From: an uncultured Angelakisella sp.
GTDB lineage: Bacteria > Bacillota > Clostridia > Oscillospirales > Ruminococcaceae
Direction: 5' to 3'
Assembly (NCBI GenBank): GCA_910585525.1
Contig: CAJUFR010000077.1
Span: 1-5,730 of the forward strand
DNA: 5,730 nt
The position numbers were made by a program, and so were the translations under genes. Shown in pieces: positions 1 through 5,657 of this stretch; position 1 is the stretch's first letter, and each line of letters opens with the position of its first letter. The notes under the pieces are model-generated. The model saw only the letters and a list, made by a program, of their open reading frames with translations, made no database searches and had not been told where the DNA came from.

Positions 1-218
1 CCCTCGAAGTCCAGCCCCTCCTCCCACATCCCCACGTGACAATGGGCGTCGATGAAGCCGGGGGTGACGATCTTTCCCCGGGCATCCAGCAGCTGGCTGT
101 CCTCCCCCTGGTAGTCCCCCGGGGCCACCTCCACGATCTTTCCGCCCACCAGGCGGATGTAGCCATCCTCTATCACAGTCCCATCCCCAATGTGGATGGT
201 GCCGCCTTGAATGATCAT
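1..218 (-). CDS. Amidohydrolase, N-terminal part (cut by window edge)
   Basis: Only the first 72 residues are visible; the rest lies beyond the left edge. The protein starts MIIQGGTIHIGDG and has the beta-rich N-terminal half of the composite domain typical of the amidohydrolase superfamily. Next comes the signature GFIDAHCHVG at residues 54-63, whose H59-x-H61 pair would ligate the first active-site metal ion. The following MWEEGLDFEG is, from memory, typical of a clostridial amidohydrolase group annotated as imidazolonepropionase-like; the substrate cannot be told from this fragment. The protein is expected to be cytoplasmic, with no signal peptide visible. The ATG at 218 is preceded by AAGGAGA at suitable spacing and overlaps the stop of the upstream small gene as ATGA, so the two are probably translationally coupled. 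The family call is firm; the exact enzyme activity is open. Confidence 0.88.
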   Translation of the reverse strand, partial: MIIQGGTIHIGDGTVIEDGYIRLVGGKIVEVAPGDYQGEDSQLLDARGKIVTPGFIDAHCHVGMWEEGLDFE

Positions 219-613
219 CCTTCTGTCTCCTTTCCCCACCGGATGTATTTCATGATCAGGTCCTTGGTATCCGGCCGCCCCACCTGGCAGCAGACCAAAT
301 ACTCCGCCATCACCCCGTCCCGGCCGGGGTCGGTCTCCCGGTACTGCTCCGGGTCCCGGTTCACCGTGCCGCCCCGTATCTTGCCCTCCGGGGAAACGGG
401 TATCTCATAGATGCAAAAGCCTGTCCAACTGCGGAAGATATAAAACACCCCGTCCGCAAAATACCGGAACCACTTGTCCTCCATCTCCTGGGGGACGTGC
501 CCCTGGCGCAGCCGCTCCAGTTCCTCCGCTGTCAGGTCCATCTCCAGCGGGAAGGGCTCCCGCCGCGGGGGCATGGGCTTTGTTTTCCAGTCCCCCGGCT
601 CCGCTTTTTTCAT
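215..613 (-). CDS. Uncharacterised small protein with MEDKWF and RSWTG motifs
   Basis: This 132-residue protein is probably soluble and cytoplasmic: there is no signal peptide or membrane segment. The N-terminus is polar and proline-rich (about 1-22). It is followed by LTAEELERLRQGHVPQEMEDKWF (27-49) and then an aromatic stretch with RSWTGFCIYE (61-70). By recall this pattern (x-x-G-x-x-P-x-x-M-E-D-K-W-F, then RSWTG) recurs in small uncharacterised bacterial proteins; I know no function for it and assign none. The frame extends upstream to 673, but that part would be translated through an intrinsic terminator. The ATG at 613 has AGGGGGG six bases upstream, so I place the start there. The stop overlaps the amidohydrolase start as ATGA. 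No promoter fits in the 25 bases between terminator and start, so expression may depend on read-through from the S1-domain gene. Confidence 0.8.
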   Translation of the reverse strand: MKKAEPGDWKTKPMPPRREPFPLEMDLTAEELERLRQGHVPQEMEDKWFRYFADGVFYIFRSWTGFCIYEIPVSPEGKIRGGTVNRDPEQYRETDPGRDGVMAEYLVCCQVGRPDTKDLIMKYIRWGKETEG

Positions 614-619
614 CACGAT

Positions 620-626
620 CCCCCCT
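620..626 (-). promoter_or_regulatory. Ribosome binding site fixing the 613 start
   Basis: AGGGGGG read on the minus strand, six bases before the ATG at 613. It lies downstream of the terminator hairpin and favours 613 over the longer frame that begins at 673. Confidence 0.65.
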
Positions 627-638
627 GTGACACAACAC

Positions 639-662
639 AAAAAGGGGCGGCGTGGCCCCTTT
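639..662 (-). terminator. Intrinsic terminator after the S1-domain gene
   Basis: On the minus strand AAAGGGGC (662-655) and GCCCCTTT (648-641) form a perfect 8-bp stem around a six-base loop. The distal arm runs into a T tract (five T in all, 643-639), then GTGTTG. It begins 16 bases after the TAA of the S1-domain gene. The T tract is short, so some read-through into the next gene is plausible. It marks the likely end of the spoVB-to-yabR transcription unit. Confidence 0.75.
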
Positions 663-678
663 CCGGTATCCAAAACTG

Positions 679-1143
679 TTATCCCTTGGAACGGGAGCGG
701 CGGTTGGCGCTGCCCCGCCGGGTGTCCATCACCTTTTTCAAGTCGGACATCCGGTCGTCGCTGGACCGCTTGTAGCGGCTGAGCATATCCTCAAAGGCGT
801 CGCCGGTGCTGGGAGGCTGGGGCCCGCGGCCGTTCCAGGTGCGGGGGGCGCTGCGCTGGGGCCTGCCTCCCTCCCTGCGGGGGGGCTGCCCCTGCTGCTG
901 CTGGGGGGCCTTGTCCATTGTCTCCTTGATGGAAAGGCTCACCTTCCCCGCCTCGTTGATGCCGATGACCTTGACGGTGACCTCCTCGCCTACCTTGAGG
1001 TAGTCGTTGATGTCCTTCACGTAGGTGTTGGCCACCTCGGAAATATGGATCATGCCGGAGCCGCCGCCTTCCAGGTCCACGAACGCCCCGTAATTGGTCA
1101 CCTTGGCTACCTTACCCGCCACAATGCTTCCTACCGATACCAA
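679..1143 (-). CDS. yabR: S1 RNA-binding domain protein, YabR-like
   Basis: The 154-residue protein has one S1 domain at residues about 4-73: VGSIVAGKV, then TNYGAFVDL, GMIHISEV, YVKDINDYLKVG and KVSLSIK. A low-complexity linker follows (about 79-114), rich in Gln, Pro, Arg and Gly and including a four-Gln run. A second conserved-looking block, FEDMLSRYKRSSDDRMSDLKK (117-137), precedes a basic tail. S1 domains of this class bind single-stranded RNA and often associate with ribosomes; the precise role of YabR is not settled. The frame opens at a TTG at 1158, but a GGGAGGA sits inside that extension seven bases before a second TTG at 1143. Starting at 1143 gives the family's usual short N-terminus. 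The position after divIC matches B. subtilis yabR. A terminator follows the stop. Confidence 0.9.
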   Translation of the reverse strand: MVSVGSIVAGKVAKVTNYGAFVDLEGGGSGMIHISEVANTYVKDINDYLKVGEEVTVKVIGINEAGKVSLSIKETMDKAPQQQQGQPPRREGGRPQRSAPRTWNGRGPQPPSTGDAFEDMLSRYKRSSDDRMSDLKKVMDTRRGSANRRSRSKG

Positions 1144-1149
1144 ATCTGT

Positions 1150-1156
1150 TCCTCCC
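1150..1156 (-). promoter_or_regulatory. Ribosome binding site for the TTG start at 1143
   Basis: GGGAGGA on the minus strand, seven bases before TTG at 1143. It is a near-perfect anti-16S match and overlaps the alternative TTG at 1158, which has no comparable site at the right distance. This decides the start. Confidence 0.75.
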
Positions 1157-1206
1157 AAACACTAAAAAACGTCGTTGGCCGCACCGGGTCTCCCCCCGGA
1201 CACCGC

Positions 1207-1530
1207 CTAATTCGCGCCGGAAATATCCACAAACACACGCTCGTCCGGGTGGGCGTAGTCCAGCTTCTCCCGGGCGGTCCGCTCCAGGGTGCTGCTGTCC
1301 TCCCGCAGGGAGAGTTTGGCGTCCTTGTTTTTCAGCCGCTGCAACTCCACCTGCTCCTCCATCGCCACCAGCTGCTGCTGCATTTGCGCCACATCCAGCT
1401 TGGTCTTCACAAAATAGACCGCAAACAGGACACAGAGAAAGACACAGGCAAAGCGGAGCAGGGAGTTAATGGAGAAGGGGTTGGTTTTCCGGTTCCGTTT
1501 GCCCAACGCTGTCACCGTCCTTCTGTCCAC
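1207..1530 (-). CDS. divIC: Septum formation initiator DivIC (FtsB-like)
   Basis: This 107-residue bitopic membrane protein has a basic cytoplasmic N-terminus (1-22), one membrane span (about 24-41, LLRFACVFLCVLFAVYFV), an extracellular coiled coil (about 43-78, rich in Gln, Glu, Leu and Lys) and a short C-terminal segment. That segment, AREKLDYAHPDERVFVDI, is the characteristic end of the FtsB/DivIC family. DivIC works with FtsL and DivIB at the division septum, where this complex is linked to activation of septal wall synthesis. The start is GTG at 1530, preceded by GAGGA five bases upstream, and it overlaps yabQ by 65 bases. Alternative starts are GTG 1515 and TTG 1506. These matter because a SigA-like promoter inside yabQ would start transcription at about 1534. 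Gene order yabQ-divIC-S1 is conserved with B. subtilis. Confidence 0.9.
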   Translation of the reverse strand: MDRRTVTALGKRNRKTNPFSINSLLRFACVFLCVLFAVYFVKTKLDVAQMQQQLVAMEEQVELQRLKNKDAKLSLREDSSTLERTAREKLDYAHPDERVFVDISGAN

Positions 1531-1999
1531 GATTTCCTCTATTATACATCATTTCCACCCGGGATTTCAAGCCGGTTTTCATCCGAACAGCAGTATTTTG
1601 CATGGTTTTTTCAAAAACCCTTCCGGCCCTCCCCAGCTTGCGCCCCGCCCAGGCAAAGGGCCGCCACAAAAAGGCCAGCACCCCCCGTACCGCCCGGATG
1701 ATCCGGGCGGAGCACTTCATCACAAGGCTGCCCAGGGTGAAGTAGTAGATGGTCCACCCCAGCACCATCCCCAGCAGGATGAAGTACCGGACCTGGCCGT
1801 AGCTGTTCTCCAGCATGAAGCCAAACAGGACGATGCTGGAAAAGAGGAAAAAGAGCAGGTCCTCCACCAGCACCAACAGGGCGGGGATGACAAAGGCGAT
1901 GCGGGTGATGCGGAACAGGTCGTAGAAGCAGCCCAGCACCGCCCCCAGCAGGAGGGAATGGAAAAAAACGGCGGTCTGCTCGGTGATGGCGATGGCCAT
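1466..1999 (-). CDS. yabQ: Spore cortex biosynthesis membrane protein YabQ
   Basis: This 177-residue membrane protein has hydrophobic segments at about 8-27, 36-62 (long enough for one or two spans) and 71-95, with a further one near 105-116. A strongly basic, Arg/Lys-rich tail follows from about 119 to the end. The N-terminal pattern, with FFHSLLLGAVLGCFYDLFR (12-30), is typical of the YabQ family. In B. subtilis YabQ is made in the mother cell under SigE and is needed for cortex formation around the forespore; its biochemical action is unknown. The ATG at 1999 has GAGGAGG six bases upstream. The gap to yabP is only 11 bases, with the ribosome binding site overlapping the yabP stop, so the two are co-translated. 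The 3' end overlaps divIC and appears to hold its promoter. Confidence 0.92.
   Translation of the reverse strand: MAIAITEQTAVFFHSLLLGAVLGCFYDLFRITRIAFVIPALLVLVEDLLFFLFSSIVLFGFMLENSYGQVRYFILLGMVLGWTIYYFTLGSLVMKCSARIIRAVRGVLAFLWRPFAWAGRKLGRAGRVFEKTMQNTAVRMKTGLKSRVEMMYNRGNRGQKDGDSVGQTEPENQPLLH
1541..1570 (-). promoter_or_regulatory. Candidate SigA promoter for divIC, inside yabQ
   Basis: On the minus strand TTGAAA (1570-1565), an 18-base spacer and a perfect TATAAT (1546-1541) lie within the 3' part of yabQ, predicting a transcript start near 1534. It would give divIC and the S1-domain gene vegetative expression independent of the sporulation pair yabP-yabQ. The start is very close to the GTG at 1530, so either divIC begins further in (1515 or 1506) or the message is nearly leaderless. 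Sequence match only. Confidence 0.5.
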
Positions 2000-2010
2000 A
2001 GGCGGCCTCC

Positions 2011-2286
2011 TCAGCGGAACAGGCGGCTGAGCAGCCCGCCCCCGGCAGCCTGGGTATCGCTGTAGCCGATGTTGTAGATCTCCCCCTCCAGGGCAAGGTC
2101 CCCGGACACCACGTCGATCTTGCTGATGTGCAGCCCAAAGCCCTTGATGATCAATTCCCCCAGGTCGGTCATCAGCACCACCGTCTCCTCATCGAAACTC
2201 TCCACGTCGGTGACACCGCTGATGCTGACGTTTTTCCGGTCCTCGATGATGATGTTGTGGGGCACCGACAGCTGCTTCTGTTCCAT
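2011..2286 (-). CDS. yabP: Sporulation protein YabP
   Basis: The 91-residue soluble protein matches the YabP/YqfC family: HNIIIEDRKNVSISGV (10-25), VESFDEETVVLMTDLGELIIKG (28-49, a hallmark beta-strand block) and LEGEIYNIGY (66-75). Homologues are mother-cell sporulation proteins; B. subtilis yabP sits directly before yabQ, as here. Their molecular role is not well defined. The frame is open to 2349, but ATG 2286 has AGGAGG six bases upstream (2298-2293) and gives the family N-terminus, while the extension is unlike the family and carries no good ribosome binding site. It is separated from rqcP by 97 bases, the second-largest gap between genes in the block after the rqcP leader is excluded, which leaves room for a separate promoter. 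Confidence 0.93.
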   Translation of the reverse strand: MEQKQLSVPHNIIIEDRKNVSISGVTDVESFDEETVVLMTDLGELIIKGFGLHISKIDVVSGDLALEGEIYNIGYSDTQAAGGGLLSRLFR

Positions 2287-2354
2287 TTTCTTCCTCCTCT
2301 TTTCCCATTCGTCCCGTCCTGTCCGCTTTCCGTCCACGGCAGGGACCACTAACA

Positions 2355-2380
2355 GGATATGCGGGAAAAAAGAGAAATAG
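2355..2380 (-). promoter_or_regulatory. Possible SigE-type promoter before yabP
   Basis: In the rqcP-yabP gap the minus strand holds GCATATCC followed by T, which fits the CATA-nnn-T core of a SigE -10 box. About 12-13 bases upstream is CTATTTC, a poor -35 match. The position and the known SigE control of yabP in B. subtilis support it; the -35 does not. Tentative. Confidence 0.28.
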
Positions 2381-2383
2381 AAC

Positions 2384-2629
2384 CTATCCCTCGATAATGG
2401 TGTAATTCTGGGAGGCGTTTTCCTTGGTGGTCACCTCGCTGAGGCCGGTGACCTGGATGGTGAGGGGCCGCTGGCCCAGTTCGATCTGTATCTTGTCCCC
2501 CAGCTTCACCTCGTAGGAGGCCCGGGCGGCCTTGCCGTTGACCAGCACCCGCTGGGCGTCGCAGGCCTCATTGGCCACCGTCCTGCGCTTGATGATGCGG
2601 GAGACCTTGAGGTATTTATCCAGCCGCAT
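2384..2629 (-). CDS. rqcP: RNA-binding S4 protein RqcP (YabO)
   Basis: This 81-residue S4-domain protein starts MRLDKYLKVSRIIKRRTVANEA, followed by RVLVNGKAARASYEVKLGDKIQI, the complete S4 fold (about 1-52). A short C-terminal tail ends NYTIIEG. In B. subtilis RqcP (formerly YabO, related to Hsp15) binds the stalled 50S subunit. There it works with RqcH, positioning the tRNA during C-terminal alanine tailing in ribosome-associated quality control. Length is close to the Bacillus protein. An open frame continues upstream to 2704, but it passes through an intrinsic terminator; MRLDKYL at 2629 is the family N-terminus. The ribosome binding site is modest (GCAGG, then seven T before ATG). The gene order mazG-hup-S4-yabP is usual for Clostridia as I recall. 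Confidence 0.94.
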   Translation of the reverse strand: MRLDKYLKVSRIIKRRTVANEACDAQRVLVNGKAARASYEVKLGDKIQIELGQRPLTIQVTGLSEVTTKENASQNYTIIEG

Positions 2630-2649
2630 AAAAAAACCTGCCTTTCCAT

Positions 2650-2684
2650 AAAAAAGAGGGACCGGCAGAATATACCGGGCCCCC
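2650..2684 (-). terminator. Intrinsic terminator/attenuator between hup and rqcP
   Basis: On the minus strand GGGGGCCCGG (2684-2675) pairs with CCGGTCCCTC (2665-2656), with one C-T mismatch and one G-T pair, around a nine-base loop. It is followed at once by six T (2655-2650). It starts 20 bases after the hup stop and ends 20 bases before the rqcP ATG. It would let hup mRNA accumulate above the downstream genes, which then depend on read-through or an internal promoter. Confidence 0.8.
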
Positions 2685-2704
2685 AAAAATGACAAAAATC
2701 GCAA

Positions 2705-2977
2705 TTACTTGACAGCGTCCTTCAGCGCCTTGCCGGGCTTAAAGACCACCGACTTGGAAGCGGCGATGGTGATAGGCTCCTTGGTGCGGGGGTTGACGCC
2801 GGGGCGGGCGGCCCGCTCCTTCACCTCAAAGGTGCCGAAGCCCACCAGGGAGAACTTCTCGCCGTTCTGCAGGCCCTCGGTGATGGAAGAAAAGACGGCG
2901 GCTACCACCTTCTCGCTATCCTTTTTGGACAGGCCGGCCTTTTCGGCAACGGCACTCACCAGTTCGATCTTGGTCAT
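2705..2977 (-). CDS. hup: HU family DNA-binding protein
   Basis: The 90-residue protein is a full-length HU/IHF-family histone-like protein. The alpha-helical dimerisation part is about 1-40, starting MTKIELVSAVAEKAGLSKKD. The signature GFGTFEVKERAARPGVNPRT (46-65) contains the arginine-rich DNA-contacting beta arm with the intercalating proline in NPRT. The C-terminal end is VVFKPGKALKDAV. It bends and packs DNA as a homodimer in the nucleoid. The ATG at 2977 overlaps the mazG stop as ATGA, and GGAGG lies nine bases upstream, inside the mazG end. B. subtilis has its HU gene (hbs) elsewhere; placement between mazG and the S4 gene is a clostridial arrangement. A terminator follows, consistent with higher expression than its downstream neighbours. 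Confidence 0.97.
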   Translation of the reverse strand: MTKIELVSAVAEKAGLSKKDSEKVVAAVFSSITEGLQNGEKFSLVGFGTFEVKERAARPGVNPRTKEPITIAASKSVVFKPGKALKDAVK

Positions 2978-3792
2978 GTTGTAATACCTCCAATAATTTT
3001 TTCAGCTTTTTTGGCTTCCCGCCAAAGGTCGTTGAGCTCATCAATGGTACATTCAGATAATTCTATGTCATTGCTTATTGCTGCCTGTTCCATCCGGTGG
3101 AACCGCCGGATAAACTTTTCGGTGGAGCGGGTCAGGGCTTCCTCCGGGTCCGCCTTCAGCAGGCGGGACACGTTGGCGGCGGAAAAGAGCACGTCGCCCA
3201 TCTCCTCAAAGACACCGTCCCCGTCCTCCTTCGCCAGGGCCTCCTCCAGTTCCGCGATCTCGCTGCGGAGGTCCCCCAGGGCGTCGGCCAGGGCGGGATA
3301 CTCGAACCCCACCTTCCCGGCGCGCTTCTGCACCTTGGCGGCCCGCACCAGGGCGGGCAGGGCCTTGCTGACCCCTTCCAGGGTGCTGGCTGCCGTCTGC
3401 TGGTGCTTTTCCGCCTTTTTTAGCTTGTCCCAATTATCCAGCACCTGGCCGGAGTTTTCCACCGTCACATCCCCGAACACATGGGGGTGGCGGTAGACCA
3501 GCTTCTTGCAGATGCCGTCGCAGACGTCGGAAAAGGAGAAGCCACCGGCTTCTTCCTCCATCCTGGCGTGGAACACCACCTGTAACAGGACGTCCCCCAA
3601 CTCCTCCCGGAGCAGGTCGGTATCCTCCCGGTCGATGGCCTCCACCGCTTCGTAGGTCTCCTCGATAAAATTGTTCCGTATGGTGTGGTGGTCCTGCTCC
3701 CGGTCCCAAACGCAGCCCCCTTCGCCACGGAGGATCTCCATGATCCGCAGCAGGTCATCCATGCCATAATGGTCCTTAAAAACAAAGTTCAT
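2974..3792 (-). CDS. mazG: Nucleoside triphosphate pyrophosphohydrolase MazG
   Basis: The 272-residue cytoplasmic enzyme hydrolyses NTPs or dNTPs to NMP and pyrophosphate, and in this family is thought to clear non-canonical nucleotides. It has two MazG domains. The first holds E44-E45-x-x-E48 and E63-E64-x-x-D67 (EETYE, EELGD), the metal-binding pattern, plus HPHVFGD (102-108). The second has EIAELEEAL (178-186) and E196-E197-M-G-D200. Length is close to the roughly 263 residues of E. coli MazG. Unlike B. subtilis YabN at the same locus, there is no N-terminal tetrapyrrole methylase domain. The usual CPWD box reads CVWD (27-30), a small oddity. ATG 3792 has GGGAGGG seven bases upstream and follows the flippase stop by 29 bases; its own stop overlaps hup. 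Confidence 0.96.
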   Translation of the reverse strand: MNFVFKDHYGMDDLLRIMEILRGEGGCVWDREQDHHTIRNNFIEETYEAVEAIDREDTDLLREELGDVLLQVVFHARMEEEAGGFSFSDVCDGICKKLVYRHPHVFGDVTVENSGQVLDNWDKLKKAEKHQQTAASTLEGVSKALPALVRAAKVQKRAGKVGFEYPALADALGDLRSEIAELEEALAKEDGDGVFEEMGDVLFSAANVSRLLKADPEEALTRSTEKFIRRFHRMEQAAISNDIELSECTIDELNDLWREAKKAEKIIGGITT

Positions 3793-3821
3793 CGCGCAGC
3801 CCTCCCGACGCTTTTACTATT

Positions 3822-5549
3822 CTACCCGATAAGCCCTAGCTTTTCAAGTGTTTTTGCGATTTTTTCATTGTTCGGCAACATTTCCAAGTCACTTTTCAGG
3901 ATAGCACCGGTGAGAAGCAGGGCCGCAAGGTAGATGAGCCCCCCGCAGGCGATTGACGCCAGTAGCCGCACGGAGGAGGAAAAGGAAGAAAAAAGAAGAT
4001 AATAGGCAGAATGGGCCCCGCCGCCGCAAAGAGCGGCGCAGAAAAGGGGCTTCCCCGCCACCTGGAAGAGCCGCAGCCGCACCCCCACCCGCCCCCGGAG
4101 GTAGGCGGCGGAGACCAAAACGATGAAGCCGTAGCAGAGCAGGGAGCCGTAGGGCACCCCCTGGATGTTCAGTTCCGGCCGGGAGACCAGGGTGAAGTTG
4201 GTGCCCAGCTTGAGCATCGCCCCCACCGTCATGATGCACAGCGTCATCCGCTCGTGGCCGGTGGCCTGGAGGACGCTGTTGATGGGGGTGGTCGCCGCCA
4301 CCAGGATGGTGCTGACCCCCATCACCCGGAGCACCGGGGTGATGATGGCCGCCTCCATCAGCCGGGCCGGGTAGAGGAACCGGAGGATGGGGCCGGAAAG
4401 CACCGCCAGGCCGAACCCCACCGGCAGCGCCACCAGCAGGGCGATGCGCAGCACCGAGTTCACCGTTTCCTCCAGCCGCCGGTGGTCCCCGGCGGTGTAG
4501 GCCCGGGTCACCGCCGGCAGGGCGCTGACCCCCAGGGCGGCGGTGATGGCCGGCGCCAGGTTGAAGAGGGAGAAGGCCAGGCCGGAGTAGGAGCCGTAGA
4601 GGTACTCCGGCAGCACGTCGTTGGTGACGGCGGCGGGGATGAGGCCGTCGTACATCAGCCGGATCATCCCCCCGTCCCGGGCGATGGCGGTCTTGAGGCA
4701 GTTCATCACCGACATCAGGTCGATGACCGAGGTGAGGTTCACCACCAGGGTGCTGAGGGAGATGGGGATGGCGATGCGCAGCAGCTGGAGGGCCAGCCCT
4801 CTCCCCCGTTCTTCGGCCTCCCCCCGGAGAGCGGCCCCGGCGGTCTCCCGGCGGTACCGCCCCCGGATGTACACCGCCCCGGTCAGAGTGCTCACCGTCA
4901 CCCCCAGGATGGCTGCGGCGGCGGAAAAGCGGAAAATGAACAGGTTGGCTTCATCCAGGGAGGAAAAGGGCTGGCCCAGCACCAGGCCGGTATCCAGGTA
5001 CCGGCGGCGGAGGTACATCGTCGTCCCGTAGGAGAAGGCCGTCCCCGCCAGCAACCGGGTCAGCGATTCCAGTATCTGGCTCTTGGCGGTGGGGATCATG
5101 TTGGTCATCCCCTGGAAGTACCCCCGGTAGGTGGCGGAGACACAGCTGAACACCACCGCCGGGGCGATGGCGTAGATGGCCAGGGTGGCCCCGGGGTTGT
5201 TGATGGCACGGGCGAACCTGCTGGAGAAAAACAGCAGCAGCGCCATCCCCAGCACCCCCAGCGCCAGGAACAGCCGGCGGCTGGCCCGGAGCACCTGGCG
5301 GGCCCCCTGCCGGCCCCGGGCGGCCGCTGTCTCGGACACCAGCCGGGAGGCCGCCACCCCCAGCCCGGTGACGGTCACCGAGTAGATGGGGGTGAAGATA
5401 TCGTAGGCGGAGACAAAGTAGGACATCCCCACCCCGCCCAGGATGTTGGCCAGGGGTATCTTGAACAGGGCCCCGATCACCTTGACGGTGATGGTGGACA
5501 GGGTGAGGACGATGGCCCCCTCCAAAAAACTCTGACCCTTTTCCTTCAT
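3822..5549 (-). CDS. spoVB: MOP-superfamily flippase, SpoVB/YabM type
   Basis: The 575-residue polytopic membrane protein has about 14 hydrophobic segments spread across its length. It belongs to the polysaccharide transporter branch of the MOP superfamily, which includes SpoVB, YabM and MurJ. Family marks are the N-terminal GQSFLEGAIVLTLSTITVKV (5-24) and YRGYFQGMTNMIPTAKSQIL (141-160). SpoVB is needed for spore cortex synthesis and is thought to flip lipid-linked precursors; by gene order this copy corresponds to B. subtilis YabM, so the sporulation role is inferred. It is longer than the 518-residue Bacillus SpoVB, with hydrophilic insertions at about 181-200 and 283-318. The frame opens at TTG 5621, but ATG 5549 (MKEKGQSF) is the family start; its ribosome binding site is weak (AAGGACAGG). 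It leads the operon. Confidence 0.92.
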   Translation of the reverse strand: MKEKGQSFLEGAIVLTLSTITVKVIGALFKIPLANILGGVGMSYFVSAYDIFTPIYSVTVTGLGVAASRLVSETAAARGRQGARQVLRASRRLFLALGVLGMALLLFFSSRFARAINNPGATLAIYAIAPAVVFSCVSATYRGYFQGMTNMIPTAKSQILESLTRLLAGTAFSYGTTMYLRRRYLDTGLVLGQPFSSLDEANLFIFRFSAAAAILGVTVSTLTGAVYIRGRYRRETAGAALRGEAEERGRGLALQLLRIAIPISLSTLVVNLTSVIDLMSVMNCLKTAIARDGGMIRLMYDGLIPAAVTNDVLPEYLYGSYSGLAFSLFNLAPAITAALGVSALPAVTRAYTAGDHRRLEETVNSVLRIALLVALPVGFGLAVLSGPILRFLYPARLMEAAIITPVLRVMGVSTILVAATTPINSVLQATGHERMTLCIMTVGAMLKLGTNFTLVSRPELNIQGVPYGSLLCYGFIVLVSAAYLRGRVGVRLRLFQVAGKPLFCAALCGGGAHSAYYLLFSSFSSSVRLLASIACGGLIYLAALLLTGAILKSDLEMLPNNEKIAKTLEKLGLIG

Positions 5550-5657
5550 CGTCACGCACCTGTCCTTCCCTTTGTTCTTAGAAGCTGTACCGATAACCGA
5601 AGCATGCAGATTGGCGAGCAAATTCTTCGTATGCCGACGCCAAAAAAACGCAGGAAT
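5550..5657 (-). other. 5' leader of the spoVB operon
   Basis: There is no gene in this roughly 100-base stretch between the predicted transcript start near 5651 and ATG 5549. A 6-bp inverted repeat, TTGGCG (5643-5638) and CGCCAA (5616-5611), could form a weak hairpin with a 21-base loop. I recognise no riboswitch or T-box in it. Confidence 0.4.

Noticed and set aside
892..903. Four CTG repeats (Gln codons on the minus strand)
   Set aside because: This is a short in-frame repeat encoding the Gln run of the S1-protein linker, ordinary low-complexity sequence rather than a repeat element.
1184..1199. CCGGG/CCCGG inverted repeat between divIC and the S1-domain gene, with a T run further on
   Set aside because: The stem is only 5 bp and the six-T run starts about 13 bases after it, so it does not fit an intrinsic terminator.
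652..1701. Long open frame on the plus strand (349 codons) across the S1-domain gene, divIC and part of yabQ
   Set aside because: It is antisense to three recognisable genes, and its protein is low-complexity Leu/Gly/His/Pro with no domain. Long antisense frames are expected at this GC content.
1469..2065. Second long plus-strand frame (198 codons) opposite yabQ and part of yabP
   Set aside because: It is antisense to yabQ, rich in Gln, His and Pro, and has no family resemblance. It is a by-product of GC-rich codon use in yabQ.
3010..3026. TTTGGC/GCCAAA hairpin at the end of mazG just before hup
   Set aside because: On the coding strand it is followed by A rather than T, it lies within mazG codons, and the stem is only 6 bp. 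No function can be supported.
5550..5621. 24-codon upstream extension of the flippase from TTG 5621
   Set aside because: There is no ribosome binding site before it and the extension is unlike the family N-terminus, whereas MKEKGQSF at 5549 fits well.
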